Below the pieces are notes generated by a model. It was given only the letters and a program-made list of their open reading frames with translations, made no database searches and was not told the DNA's origin. Source: REEB481 sp964586595 (GTDB taxonomy: Bacteria > Bacteroidota > Bacteroidia > NS11-12g > UBA955). From it: DNA of 64,000 bases. The translations under genes were made by a program, and so were the position numbers. Below are positions 6,145-15,015 of this stretch, one piece after another; position 1 is the stretch's first letter, and each line of letters starts with the position of its first letter. The DNA is taken from the NCBI GenBank assembly GCA_964586595.1, contig CAZPHB010000007.1, positions 53,960 through 117,959 of the forward strand, given 5' to 3'.

Positions 6145-9009
6145 ATGACGGATAAGGAATACAGGTTGAGCAAAGTCGCAGCAGAACTGAACAACAGCTT
6201 TGCTGTGCTGGTTCAACATCTTCAGAAAAAGGGCTTTCAGATTGAAAACAAGCCCACGGCTAAAATTTCTGAAGAAATGTATCAGGTACTACTTGCAGAA
6301 TTCCGTCAGGACAAGGCCGTTCGGGAAGAATCCAAGCTGATTGAAAACAGGCTAAAAACCAAAACAGAGGACAAAGCCGTTCCGCCATCCCTCAAAACAT
6401 TAAGCAAGACGCTTCCGAAGAAAGAAAAAGAACCCAAGGAAGAACTGGTGGTTGTGGCTCCTGAACCCATTCCAACGCCGGAACCGGTACAAGAATCCGA
6501 ACCGCTGACACCAGCCGCTCCCGAGCCTGTAACGCCTGTGGTTGAAACCACAGCTCCCGAGCCAGAACCTCTGGAACCCGTCCAGGAAGTTCCTGAAACA
6601 CAGAAACCCCGCGAAGATGTGCGCGAACTGAAAGTGCTCGGACACATTGATCTGCCCGCAACCAACAAAGGGAAATCAGACGATTTCAAGAAGAAAAAAC
6701 GCGCACAGGAAGAGGCGGCCAAACAAACCCCAAAACCACAGCCAAAACCGCAAGAACCGGTTGTTGAACCGGAACATAAAACGCCTGCTCCAACACCCGG
6801 GCCAGAAGTAAAAGCCCCCGTTCCCCAGGAAGAAGTTCCAACACCCAAAGTGAAGCCGGCACCAGAACCAGAACCGGAACCCGAGAAGATTGAAACACGC
6901 TTCGAAAAAATCAGCGGACTCAGCATCAAAGGTAAAATTGTACTTCCTGCAGAACCCGTAAAGAAGCCAGCCTCTGACGCTGACGGAAAAGGCAAAAGAC
7001 CACGGAAAAAACTCGGTGCCGAAAAAGTGCGTCTCGACAAAGTACGCGACCCCAACGCACCCGCCCAGCAGCCCCGTGACAACAAAGAACAGAAAGTTAT
7101 TTCCCAGGACACGGTGCGCAAGAACATCGGCAGCACCATGCGCGGCATTTCCAATGCCGGCAAAGGGAAAGGCGTAAAAGACAAATACAAGCGCGACAAA
7201 CGCGAACGCATACGCAACGAACAGGAATCGGAAGATGCACGTCGCCAGCTGGAATCAAAAATCCTGAAGGTAACCGAGTTCATCTCTGCCAACGAATTGG
7301 CTTCCATGATGAACATCAGCGTGCAGCAGGTCATCACCGCCTGTTTTTCCCTTGGCCTGATGGTTTCCATCAACCAGCGCCTGGATGCAGAAATCATTCA
7401 GCTGTTGGCCAACAATTTCGGCTTTGAAGTAGAGTTTGTGGACGCCGATACGCAAATTGAAGCGGAAGAGGAAACCGACAGCCCTGAAGACCTGAAGCCA
7501 CGTCCGCCTATTGTTACCGTGATGGGTCACGTTGACCACGGTAAAACTTCGTTGCTGGACCATGTGCGCAAAACCAATGTGATAGCCGGTGAAGCAGGTG
7601 GCATCACCCAACATATCGGTGCTTACGAAGTAACGCTTCCCGATCAAAGAAAAATCACCTTCCTCGATACGCCCGGTCACGAAGCCTTTACGGCCATGCG
7701 TGCACGTGGTGCCAAGGTAACTGATATTGCCATCATCGTCATCGCCGCCGACGACAGCGTGATGCCGCAAACCCGAGAAGCCATCAGCCATGCTCAGGCA
7801 GCCGGTGTGCCCATGGTTTTTGCCATCAACAAGATGGATAAAGAAGGCGCGAACTCCGACCGAATCCGCGAACAACTTTCGGCCATGAACATCCTGGTTG
7901 AAGAATGGGGTGGCAAATACCAGTGTCAGGAAGTTTCAGCCAAAAAAGGCATCAACATGGACAAGCTGCTCGAGAAAGTATTGCTCGAAGCAGAAATGCT
8001 TGAATTGAAAGCCAACCCGGACAGGCTTGCCAAAGGCACCGTGGTGGAAGCTACGCTTGAAAAAGGTCGTGGTGTGGTATGCAGCATCCTGATCCAAACC
8101 GGCACGCTCCGCGTTGGAGATAATGTTGTGGCAGGCCCGTATTACGGCCGTGTGAAGGCACTGTTCAACGAACGCGGACAACGCGTGGAAGCTGCGCCAC
8201 CTTCAACACCGGTGAAAATGCTGGGCTTCAGTGAAACGCCAACGGCCGGAGATCAATTTATTGTGCTTGCCGAAGAAGCTGAAGCAAAAGATTTGGCCAA
8301 CAAACGCTTCCAGCTGGTGCGGGAACAAGGCATGCGTACACGCAAGCACATCACCCTGGATGAAATTGGCCGTCGCTTGTCTATAGGAAACTTTAAAGAA
8401 CTGAACCTGATTGTTAAAGGTGACGTGGATGGATCTGTAGAAGCCCTCAGCGACTCCTTCCTGAAACTGAGCACCGAAGAAATCAAGGTGAACGTAATTC
8501 ATAAAGGCGTAGGTCAAATCACCGAAACAGATGTATTGCTCGCCTCGGCATCAGATGCCATCATCATCGGCTTTAACGTTCGCCCCGGGCTTGCAGCGCG
8601 GAAAATTGCAGAACAGGAAGAGATTGACATCCGGAACTACACCATCATCTACAAGGCCATTGAAGAGGTTAAATTGGCGATGGAAGGCATGCTGAGTCCG
8701 GAAACCATCGAAAAGGTCATTGGCAACGTGGAAGTACGCGATGTGTTCAAGATTTCCAAAGTGGGAACTGTTGCCGGGGCCTATGTTACCGATGGCAAGA
8801 TTGAACGCAATGCCAAGGTGCGCGTGCTTCGCGATGGGGTCATCCTCCATGAAGGTGAACTGTCATCCCTGAAACGCTTCAAAGACGATGTCAAAGAAGT
8901 GCTTAAAGGTTATGAATGCGGTCTTCAGGTGAACCATTTCAACGATATTGAAGTTGGCGACTACCTGGAAGTATATAAACTGGAACAGGTAAAGCGCAAG
9001 CTCGACTGA
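6145..9009 (+). CDS. infB: Translation initiation factor IF-2
   Basis: GTPase that delivers initiator tRNA to the 30S subunit and promotes subunit joining. 954 residues: an N-terminal IF2N-like helix region (YRLSKVAAELNNSFAVLVQH), a long Pro/Glu/Lys-rich linker to about residue 370, a second IF2N-like segment, then the G domain from ~455 with GHVDHGKT, DTPGHEAF and NKMD, followed by the beta-barrel and C-terminal fMet-tRNA-binding domains. The long low-complexity linker is normal for Bacteroidota IF-2. The final TGA overlaps the ATG of the next gene (TGATG). Confidence 0.97.
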   Translation: MTDKEYRLSKVAAELNNSFAVLVQHLQKKGFQIENKPTAKISEEMYQVLLAEFRQDKAVREESKLIENRLKTKTEDKAVPPSLKTLSKTLPKKEKEPKEELVVVAPEPIPTPEPVQESEPLTPAAPEPVTPVVETTAPEPEPLEPVQEVPETQKPREDVRELKVLGHIDLPATNKGKSDDFKKKKRAQEEAAKQTPKPQPKPQEPVVEPEHKTPAPTPGPEVKAPVPQEEVPTPKVKPAPEPEPEPEKIETRFEKISGLSIKGKIVLPAEPVKKPASDADGKGKRPRKKLGAEKVRLDKVRDPNAPAQQPRDNKEQKVISQDTVRKNIGSTMRGISNAGKGKGVKDKYKRDKRERIRNEQESEDARRQLESKILKVTEFISANELASMMNISVQQVITACFSLGLMVSINQRLDAEIIQLLANNFGFEVEFVDADTQIEAEEETDSPEDLKPRPPIVTVMGHVDHGKTSLLDHVRKTNVIAGEAGGITQHIGAYEVTLPDQRKITFLDTPGHEAFTAMRARGAKVTDIAIIVIAADDSVMPQTREAISHAQAAGVPMVFAINKMDKEGANSDRIREQLSAMNILVEEWGGKYQCQEVSAKKGINMDKLLEKVLLEAEMLELKANPDRLAKGTVVEATLEKGRGVVCSILIQTGTLRVGDNVVAGPYYGRVKALFNERGQRVEAAPPSTPVKMLGFSETPTAGDQFIVLAEEAEAKDLANKRFQLVREQGMRTRKHITLDEIGRRLSIGNFKELNLIVKGDVDGSVEALSDSFLKLSTEEIKVNVIHKGVGQITETDVLLASASDAIIIGFNVRPGLAARKIAEQEEIDIRNYTIIYKAIEEVKLAMEGMLSPETIEKVIGNVEVRDVFKISKVGTVAGAYVTDGKIERNAKVRVLRDGVILHEGELSSLKRFKDDVKEVLKGYECGLQVNHFNDIEVGDYLEVYKLEQVKRKLD

Positions 9010-9476
9010 TGTTCCTTCGCCCTACCAACACAACCATCAACCCAAAACCCTCAGCCTTGAACAGACTTATTTACCTCAGCGCCCTAATGTTACTTGTGGG
9101 TTCCTGTCATACGTATTCAGAAATCATCAATGCTACTCCGGTGCCCACAACCTGGTTTATTGAAGAATACAACGGCAAACCCATCAAAATGCCCGTGTTG
9201 AGTGCCGGTAAGCCTTACCTTGTTTTTAACCCTGTTGATTCAACCTTGCGCGGAAACACAGGCTGCAACGTCCTTTTTGCCAAATATTCTGTACCCGGAG
9301 TACGTAAATTATACATCCCCAAAGTAAAATACAGCCTGAATGCCTGTGGACCTGACGACAGCCTGATTGCCGGCGACCTGCGCAAAGTCACGGCTTATGG
9401 TGTGAAAAAGGATAAGATGTATTTGTTCAACAAGAACGGGAAAGTGCTTTACTACCTGGAGGCAAGTAAAGAGTAA
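9009..9476 (+). CDS. META-domain lipoprotein
   Basis: Protein of 155 residues with a signal peptide and lipobox LVGSC (Cys33). The mature part fits the META/HslJ-like fold: a Trp near the start (TTWFIEEYNGKPI), a YLVFNPVDSTLRGNTGCNVL segment equivalent to the family's F...G...GCN, and a later Cys in SLNACGP. META domains occur in small envelope proteins, some linked to heat shock and drug sensitivity; the role here is unknown. The ATG overlaps the infB stop codon by one base, so it is likely translated from the same mRNA. The n-region before the hydrophobic core is longer than usual (~20 residues). Confidence 0.7.
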   Translation: MFLRPTNTTINPKPSALNRLIYLSALMLLVGSCHTYSEIINATPVPTTWFIEEYNGKPIKMPVLSAGKPYLVFNPVDSTLRGNTGCNVLFAKYSVPGVRKLYIPKVKYSLNACGPDDSLIAGDLRKVTAYGVKKDKMYLFNKNGKVLYYLEASKE

Positions 9477-9505
9477 ATTCCATTTAAAGCATTGATAAAT
9501 CGGGT

Positions 9506-10594
9506 TTAGGAGTATTTCTCCTTAAACGCATCCCGTACATCAGAAACCACCTGTCTGATTTCCTGCTCGTGGTCTTTGTCCAGGATCAGCAACACATCGC
9601 CGCTGTCCACCACCACCAGGTTGTCCACGCCTTTCAGCACGATCAACCTTCCGGAACCGTTAAATACCAGCGAATTACCGGATTCATAGGTCATCACCTT
9701 TTTGCCGATTACGGATGTGTTGTATTCGTTTTTCGGACTGATGTCGTGCAGTGATTTCCAGGTACCCAGATCGCTCCATCCAAAAGCGGCAGGAGTGACA
9801 TATACATGTTCCGACTGCTCCAGAATGCCATAGTCTATGCTGATGCTTCGGGTAAGGCTGTAAATACGATCCATCTCTTCGGAAGTGGGGAACGATGCAC
9901 CGGGAAGACTCAATGGCCTGAAATGCTCTGCTACGTCTTCCAGATGTTGTTCAAACTCCTGAATGACCGTGGAGGCTTTCCAGATGAAAATTCCGGAATT
10001 CCACAAAAATTCTCCGCTGTCCACAAAAGTTTGGGCGATTTCCGCAGATGGCTTCTCCGTAAACAATCGAACCTTATGAAACTTACCCGCAGCCGGAACC
10101 GTGTTGTACTGAATGTACCCATAACCCGTATCAGGCCTGGTTGGCGTGATGCCCAGGGTGCACAATACATGATTTTCCGCGGCAAAAGAAACGGCTTCGC
10201 CAATATGTTCCAAAAAACGAGTTTCGTCCAAAATCAGATGATCACTGGGCGCAACCACACAAACTGCTTCAGGATTTTTCGCATAGATATGGTAGCTCGC
10301 AAAAGCTACACAGGGAGCAGTATTTTTTGACGCAGGTTCTTCCAATACCTGATCGTGGCCCAATTCCGGAATATGGTCACGCACTTGCGCTGCATATTCT
10401 CTGTTGGTCACCACATAGATGTTGGCCGGGTCGAACTGTCGCGCAAAACGCTCATAAGTATGCCTGATGAGGGATTTACCCGTACCCATGAAGTCAATAA
10501 ACTGTTTCGGCTGGCTTCGTTTACTCAGTGGCCAGAACCTGCTGCCAATGCCACCGGCCATGATTACTACGTATGCGTTTTTTATATCCATCAT
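9506..10594 (-). CDS. manC: Mannose-1-phosphate guanylyltransferase
   Basis: Nucleotidyltransferase making GDP-mannose from mannose-1-phosphate and GTP for cell-surface glycans. 362 residues, single-domain form without a fused isomerase. Motifs: the pyrophosphorylase signature MAGGIGSRFWPLSKRSQPKQ near the N-terminus, VVAPSDHLI, GYGYIQY, and the metal and sugar-binding region FTEKPSAEIAQTF with LWNSGIFIWKAS. It lies 7 nt downstream of the KdsD gene on the same strand, indicating one transcript for two sugar-nucleotide precursors of LPS or capsule. An isomerase that supplies its substrate precursor may be the PGI/PMI gene near 54.2 kb. Confidence 0.92.
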   Translation of the reverse strand: MMDIKNAYVVIMAGGIGSRFWPLSKRSQPKQFIDFMGTGKSLIRHTYERFARQFDPANIYVVTNREYAAQVRDHIPELGHDQVLEEPASKNTAPCVAFASYHIYAKNPEAVCVVAPSDHLILDETRFLEHIGEAVSFAAENHVLCTLGITPTRPDTGYGYIQYNTVPAAGKFHKVRLFTEKPSAEIAQTFVDSGEFLWNSGIFIWKASTVIQEFEQHLEDVAEHFRPLSLPGASFPTSEEMDRIYSLTRSISIDYGILEQSEHVYVTPAAFGWSDLGTWKSLHDISPKNEYNTSVIGKKVMTYESGNSLVFNGSGRLIVLKGVDNLVVVDSGDVLLILDKDHEQEIRQVVSDVRDAFKEKYS

Positions 10595-10601
10595 GGAATC
10601 C

Positions 10602-11579
10602 TTACAGCAATCCCTCCCTATTCAGGTCGTGAATATGCACCATGCCTATGTATTTCCCTGCATCTGTAACAATGATCTGCGAAATTTTCCATTCCTGCAT
10701 GTGCGAAACCAGACGAACAGCCAATAAATCGGCTTCAACAGTTCGCGGCTGAACCGTCATGATGTCCGATGCCCGAATGCCTGAAATTTCTGTGCGTTGT
10801 TCCAACATCCTTCTGATGTCGCCATCGGTAATGATGCCTGCCAAGTTCCCCGATTCATCCAAAACGGCGGTAGCACCGAGGCGCTGCCCGGAAATTTCTG
10901 CAATGACCTCTTTCAGCGGTGCTGTTTGGCGCACTTGCGGAGCCGCATGATGCCGGGCAATACCGCCTGCCGTAAGGTATAATTGCTTGCCCAGTGCGCC
11001 ACCGGGATGGAATTTGGAAAAATCGGCACTGCTGAAGGACTTCATGCGAAGCAAGGCAACAGCCAGCGCGTCACCCATCATCAGCTGCGCTGTGGTGCTG
11101 GTGGTTGGCGCCAGGTTATGCGGACAGGCTTCACGCTGTACCGTGGTGTCAATAACCAAATCAGCGGCAAGTGCCAATTCACTCTGTTTGTTGCCCACCA
11201 TGGCAATCAGCTTGTTGCCGCTGCGCTTCAATAACGGAACCAGCACCTTTATTTCCGGGGTATTGCCACTTTTGGAAATGGCCACCAGTACATCGTTGGG
11301 CTGTATCATGCCCAAATCGCCGTGGATGGCATCGGCGGCATGCATGAACATGGCAGGAGTGCCCGTGCTGTTCATGGTTGCCACAATTTTTTGGGCAATG
11401 ATGGCACTCTTGCCAATACCCGTAAACACTACCCTGCCAGATGCAGCCAGCATCCACGCCACGGCGGTAGCAAAGGAGTCATCAACCATGCGTGGCAATG
11501 CCGACAACGAATCGAGCTCGATGGCGAGCGCTTCGCGTGCATAGTCCAGAATCCTGTTTCTGTTTTCGGGTGTCAACAT
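10602..11579 (-). CDS. kdsD: Arabinose-5-phosphate isomerase, KpsF/GutQ family
   Basis: Converts ribulose-5-phosphate to arabinose-5-phosphate, the first step to Kdo of lipopolysaccharide. 325 residues: an N-terminal SIS domain (~40-190) with GIGKSAIIAQKIVATMNSTG, HAADAIHGDLGMI and ISKSGNTPEI, the family motif FHPGGALGKQL, then a pair of CBS domains (~210-325). The ATG at 11579 is preceded by TAATTTCG at 11593-11600, a near match to the -7 box. First gene of a two-gene operon with manC. Confidence 0.92.
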   Translation of the reverse strand: MLTPENRNRILDYAREALAIELDSLSALPRMVDDSFATAVAWMLAASGRVVFTGIGKSAIIAQKIVATMNSTGTPAMFMHAADAIHGDLGMIQPNDVLVAISKSGNTPEIKVLVPLLKRSGNKLIAMVGNKQSELALAADLVIDTTVQREACPHNLAPTTSTTAQLMMGDALAVALLRMKSFSSADFSKFHPGGALGKQLYLTAGGIARHHAAPQVRQTAPLKEVIAEISGQRLGATAVLDESGNLAGIITDGDIRRMLEQRTEISGIRASDIMTVQPRTVEADLLAVRLVSHMQEWKISQIIVTDAGKYIGMVHIHDLNREGLL

Positions 11580-11663
11580 CTCAATCAGGTTGCGAAATTA
11601 TTTTATTTCTGTTAAAGCATATTTGGGCCATTTAGTGTTAATTTTAAACCATCTTTAGGAAAT

Positions 11664-13865
11664 ATGGTGACCTCGTCTCGTGCAGAAACTTTAGACGCAA
11701 AAAAAGCTTTAAAAGAATTCTTCGGTTTTGATGGATTTAAAGGCAATCAGGAAGCCGTTATCAACAGCATCCTGAGGGGTGAAGACTGTTTTGTCATCAT
11801 GCCCACAGGTGCCGGAAAATCACTCTGCTATCAGCTGCCCGCAGTGATGCTGCCCGGCACTGCCATTGTCATTTCGCCCCTCATCGCGCTGATGAAGAAT
11901 CAGGTGGACAACATCCGCGGATTTGCCAACAGCAGCTCATTGGCCCACTTCCTAAACAGCACACTTTCCAAAGGAGAACTGAATACCGTTGTGGAAGACC
12001 TGCTTTCCGGCAATACCAAACTGCTGTATGTAGCTCCTGAAACGCTGAAAAAAGACGAAACCATCGAACTCCTGAAGCAGGCCAACATTTCATTTGTGGC
12101 GGTCGATGAAGCGCATTGCATCAGCGAATGGGGCCATGATTTCAGACCGGAATACCGGCGCATCAAACAAATGGTCAAAGCCATCGACGATGTTCCGGTG
12201 ATGGCACTTACCGCGACGGCAACACCGAAAGTCCAGCTTGACATCCAGAAAAACCTGGGAATGATGGACGCCGCGCTCTTCAAATCGTCCTTCAACCGCT
12301 CCAACCTGTATTACGAGGTTCGACCCAAAGGCCGAAAAGACATCGTTCATAAAGAAATCATTTCTTACATCAAGAGCAAGCCCCGCAGGTCGGGCATCAT
12401 CTACTGTCTGAGCCGCAAGAAGGTTGAAGAAATAGCAGAAATGCTTCAGGTGAATGACATCCGCGCCCTGCCCTACCACGCCGGTCTGGATGCCAAAACC
12501 CGCGCTGCACACCAGGATAAATTCCTGATGGAAGAAGCAGATGTGATTGTGGCTACCATCGCCTTTGGCATGGGCATCGATAAACCCGACGTGCGCTTTG
12601 TCATCCATTACGATGTTCCCAAAAGCCTGGAAGGTTATTATCAGGAAACGGGGCGGGGCGGACGCGACGGCATGGACGGCGATTGTATCCTGTTCTACAA
12701 TCCCAACGACATCGAAAAGCTGGAGAAGTTCATGAAGGACAAACCGGTGGCCGAACAGGAAATTGGCGGATTGCTCATCGCCGAAACCGCTGCCTTTGCT
12801 GAATCAGCGCAATGTCGCAGGAAACTCCTGCTTCATTATTTCGGCGAATCCTTTAAAGAACAGGACTGCATGGGCATGTGTGACAACTGCCGCCACCCCA
12901 AACCCAAACAGGATGTTCAGGAAGAGATGCGTGTGGCCCTGAATGCGGTGAAACAGCTCAACGGAGAGTTTCACCTCAACCACATCGTGAACTTCCTCTG
13001 CGGAAAGAAGATAGATTCCATCAAGGACTATGGCCACGACCTGTTGCCCGAGTTTGGCATTGGCAGGGAAAGAGAAAAAGTGTTCTGGAAAAGCATAGTC
13101 AGGCTGGCCCTGGTGAACCGCTTCCTGAACAAAAACATCGAAAAATACGGTTTGATGAGCATGGCGCCCGAAGGCGAAGCCTACCTCAAAAAGCCCCAGC
13201 CCCTGGAAATGGCGGTAGATACCGAGTTTGACAGTGTTACTGAAGAAGATTACGAGAACTTCAAACTGGAGAGCATCTGCGACGAGGTATTGTTCACCCA
13301 CCTGAAAGACATCAGGCGCACGGTTGCCAGAGACAAAGGCCAGCCACCCTATGTGGTATTCCAGGATCCGAGCCTGGAAGATATGGCCACCAAATACCCG
13401 GTAACGCTGGAAGAACTCTGCAACATCAACGGGGTAAGCCGCAACAAGGCGCAGAAATTTGGTGAGCCATTCGTTGCTTACATCAGCAGCTATGTGAAAG
13501 AACATAGCATTGAACGGCCCCAGGACATCGTATTGAAAACCACCGGTGAAAAATCAGGGAAAAAGGTGGCCATCATCCAGAACATTGACAAAAAGAACGA
13601 CCTGCTGGACATTGCCAAGAGCCTGGGCATGGAATTCCACGATTTGGTTGCAGAACTGGAACTGATCGTTGGTTCGGGAACCCGCCTGGATATTCGTTAT
13701 TTCATCAACCAATTCCTGGACGAGGAATTACAGGAAGAAATTTTCAACTTCCTGCGCAGCACCGAAGAAGACAACCTCGAAATCGCCCTGAAACATTTCG
13801 ACGGTGAATACACCATGGAAGAACTCCAACTGATGCGGATTCAATTCCTGAGCGACGCCAACTAA
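11664..13865 (+). CDS. recQ: ATP-dependent DNA helicase RecQ
   Basis: 3'-5' helicase acting in recombination and repair of stalled forks. 733 residues: helicase domain with Walker A MPTGAGKSLCYQLPA, the DEAH box and aromatic loop DEAHCISEWGHDFRPEY, motif III ALTATA, and motif VI QETGRGGRDG; RQC zinc site with CRRKL and CMGMCDNC; winged helix; and an HRDC domain near residues 540-615 (DIRRTVARDKGQPPYVVFQD). About 110 residues follow the HRDC domain, making it longer than E. coli RecQ (~610), as in many Bacteroidota. The ATG at 11664 follows an A/T-rich divergent spacer shared with kdsD. Confidence 0.95.
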   Translation: MVTSSRAETLDAKKALKEFFGFDGFKGNQEAVINSILRGEDCFVIMPTGAGKSLCYQLPAVMLPGTAIVISPLIALMKNQVDNIRGFANSSSLAHFLNSTLSKGELNTVVEDLLSGNTKLLYVAPETLKKDETIELLKQANISFVAVDEAHCISEWGHDFRPEYRRIKQMVKAIDDVPVMALTATATPKVQLDIQKNLGMMDAALFKSSFNRSNLYYEVRPKGRKDIVHKEIISYIKSKPRRSGIIYCLSRKKVEEIAEMLQVNDIRALPYHAGLDAKTRAAHQDKFLMEEADVIVATIAFGMGIDKPDVRFVIHYDVPKSLEGYYQETGRGGRDGMDGDCILFYNPNDIEKLEKFMKDKPVAEQEIGGLLIAETAAFAESAQCRRKLLLHYFGESFKEQDCMGMCDNCRHPKPKQDVQEEMRVALNAVKQLNGEFHLNHIVNFLCGKKIDSIKDYGHDLLPEFGIGREREKVFWKSIVRLALVNRFLNKNIEKYGLMSMAPEGEAYLKKPQPLEMAVDTEFDSVTEEDYENFKLESICDEVLFTHLKDIRRTVARDKGQPPYVVFQDPSLEDMATKYPVTLEELCNINGVSRNKAQKFGEPFVAYISSYVKEHSIERPQDIVLKTTGEKSGKKVAIIQNIDKKNDLLDIAKSLGMEFHDLVAELELIVGSGTRLDIRYFINQFLDEELQEEIFNFLRSTEEDNLEIALKHFDGEYTMEELQLMRIQFLSDAN

Positions 13866-13895
13866 TTCAGGACTAAGTACCACCCTTCACCCAAA

Positions 13896-14447
13896 GTGCA
13901 CAGCCTGAAGGAACAAGCCGACCTTGAAAACCTGTACCGCAGGTTTCAGCCCGGTTTGATTCATTATGCCACGGGAATAGTGCGGAGCGAACCCGATGCA
14001 GCAGAGATTGTGCAGGATGTATTTCTCGCTGTATGGGATAAAAGACAATACCTTAGCCTTGATTCCGGACTGAAAAACTACCTGTACCGTGCGGTAAAAA
14101 ACCGCTGCCTCAACCACCTGAAAAAACCAACAGTTCCCTGGGCCGAAACCGGTGATGAACTTCCGCCGTTGGCGGAACCTTACAACTTCAGCGAACAACT
14201 GAACGCAGCCGAAACGGAACAAATCATCTTTTCCATCGTGGCAAAACTTCCTCCCCGCTGCAAACAGATTTTCCTGCTCAGCAGGCTGGAACAATTGAGC
14301 TACAAAGAGATTGCGGAACTTATGGATATTTCTCCGAAAACAGTAGAAAACCAAATGACCATTGCCCTGCGCTACATCCGGGAAAGTCTGTTCGGCATTT
14401 CCGGAGCCGGTTTGAATCAGGCTACCCTGAAACGTTATCTGTATTGA
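13896..14447 (+). CDS. ECF-type RNA polymerase sigma factor
   Basis: Extracytoplasmic-function sigma-70 factor of 183 residues. Region 2: FQPGLIHYATGIVRSEPDAA with the -10-binding QDVFLAVWDKR. Region 4: LPPRCKQIFLLSRLEQLSYK followed by the helix-turn-helix IAELMDISPKTVENQM. This matches the Bacteroidota ECF group usually paired with a FecR-like anti-sigma and a SusC-like receptor, but no such genes are adjacent; recQ is 30 nt upstream and the next gene is convergent. The start is a GTG at 13896. Its last 26 nt overlap the end of the opposing acetyltransferase gene. Confidence 0.9.
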   Translation: MHSLKEQADLENLYRRFQPGLIHYATGIVRSEPDAAEIVQDVFLAVWDKRQYLSLDSGLKNYLYRAVKNRCLNHLKKPTVPWAETGDELPPLAEPYNFSEQLNAAETEQIIFSIVAKLPPRCKQIFLLSRLEQLSYKEIAELMDISPKTVENQMTIALRYIRESLFGISGAGLNQATLKRYLY

Positions 14448-15015
14448 CCGTGCGGGGATGAACCCTGCCCATGTACACGCAATCACCCAGCACACCTTGT
14501 CCGCTGCGGAAATCATTGCGGATCAATCCTTCTTGTACAAATCCCAACGCATCAAGCAAACGCAGGCTCGCTTTGTTTTCCGTTGCCACCCTGCACAATA
14601 CCTTATTGAAACCCAACTGGTAAAACAAATAATCCAGCAACAATTGCAGGGCTTCCAACATATAACCTTTCCCGCGATGAGCCGCATCCATAAAATAAGC
14701 CAACTCGCATTTCGGAACCCGATGGTCCATGTGCATGGCCGCCAGATATCCAATGAGTGCACCCTCTTCCCGCCTGCGGATTCCAAGAACAAGGGATTGT
14801 CCGCGGGCCTGCCTGCGCCTGCGCTCTGAAAGCCAGCCGCGCGTTCTGTACAAAGAACTCACTTCCTCACACATGATGGGAAATGAATGCCGCAAATCCT
14901 GATGGTTGGCCTGCACGAGGCGGAAAAACGAAATGGCATCCGTGCGATGCAGCGAATGCAGTGAAATGCCTGGCCCATCAAACCTCAAATCCTGATGGAA
15001 GGGGAACTCCATCAT
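14422..15015 (-). CDS. GNAT-family N-acetyltransferase (RimJ/RimL-like)
   Basis: 197 residues, probably transferring acetyl from acetyl-CoA to a protein N-terminus or small amine. The acetyl-CoA loop is HRGKGYMLEALQLLLDYLF, preceded by CELAYFMDAA and followed by NKVLCRVATENKASLRLLDA and LGFVQEGLIRND, the usual RimJ/RimL layout. Substrate cannot be predicted. The ATG overlaps the stop of the upstream RmlD-like gene (ATGA), so the two are coupled. Its 3' end overlaps the sigma-factor gene tail-to-tail by 26 nt. Confidence 0.85.
   Translation of the reverse strand: MMEFPFHQDLRFDGPGISLHSLHRTDAISFFRLVQANHQDLRHSFPIMCEEVSSLYRTRGWLSERRRRQARGQSLVLGIRRREEGALIGYLAAMHMDHRVPKCELAYFMDAAHRGKGYMLEALQLLLDYLFYQLGFNKVLCRVATENKASLRLLDALGFVQEGLIRNDFRSGQGVLGDCVYMGRVHPRTVNTDNVSG

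Noticed and set aside
6306..7397. Long open frame (363 codons) antisense to the 5' half of infB, rich in Ser and Gly
   Set aside because: It mirrors the Pro/Glu/Lys-rich linker of IF-2 and has no start context, signal or family resemblance.
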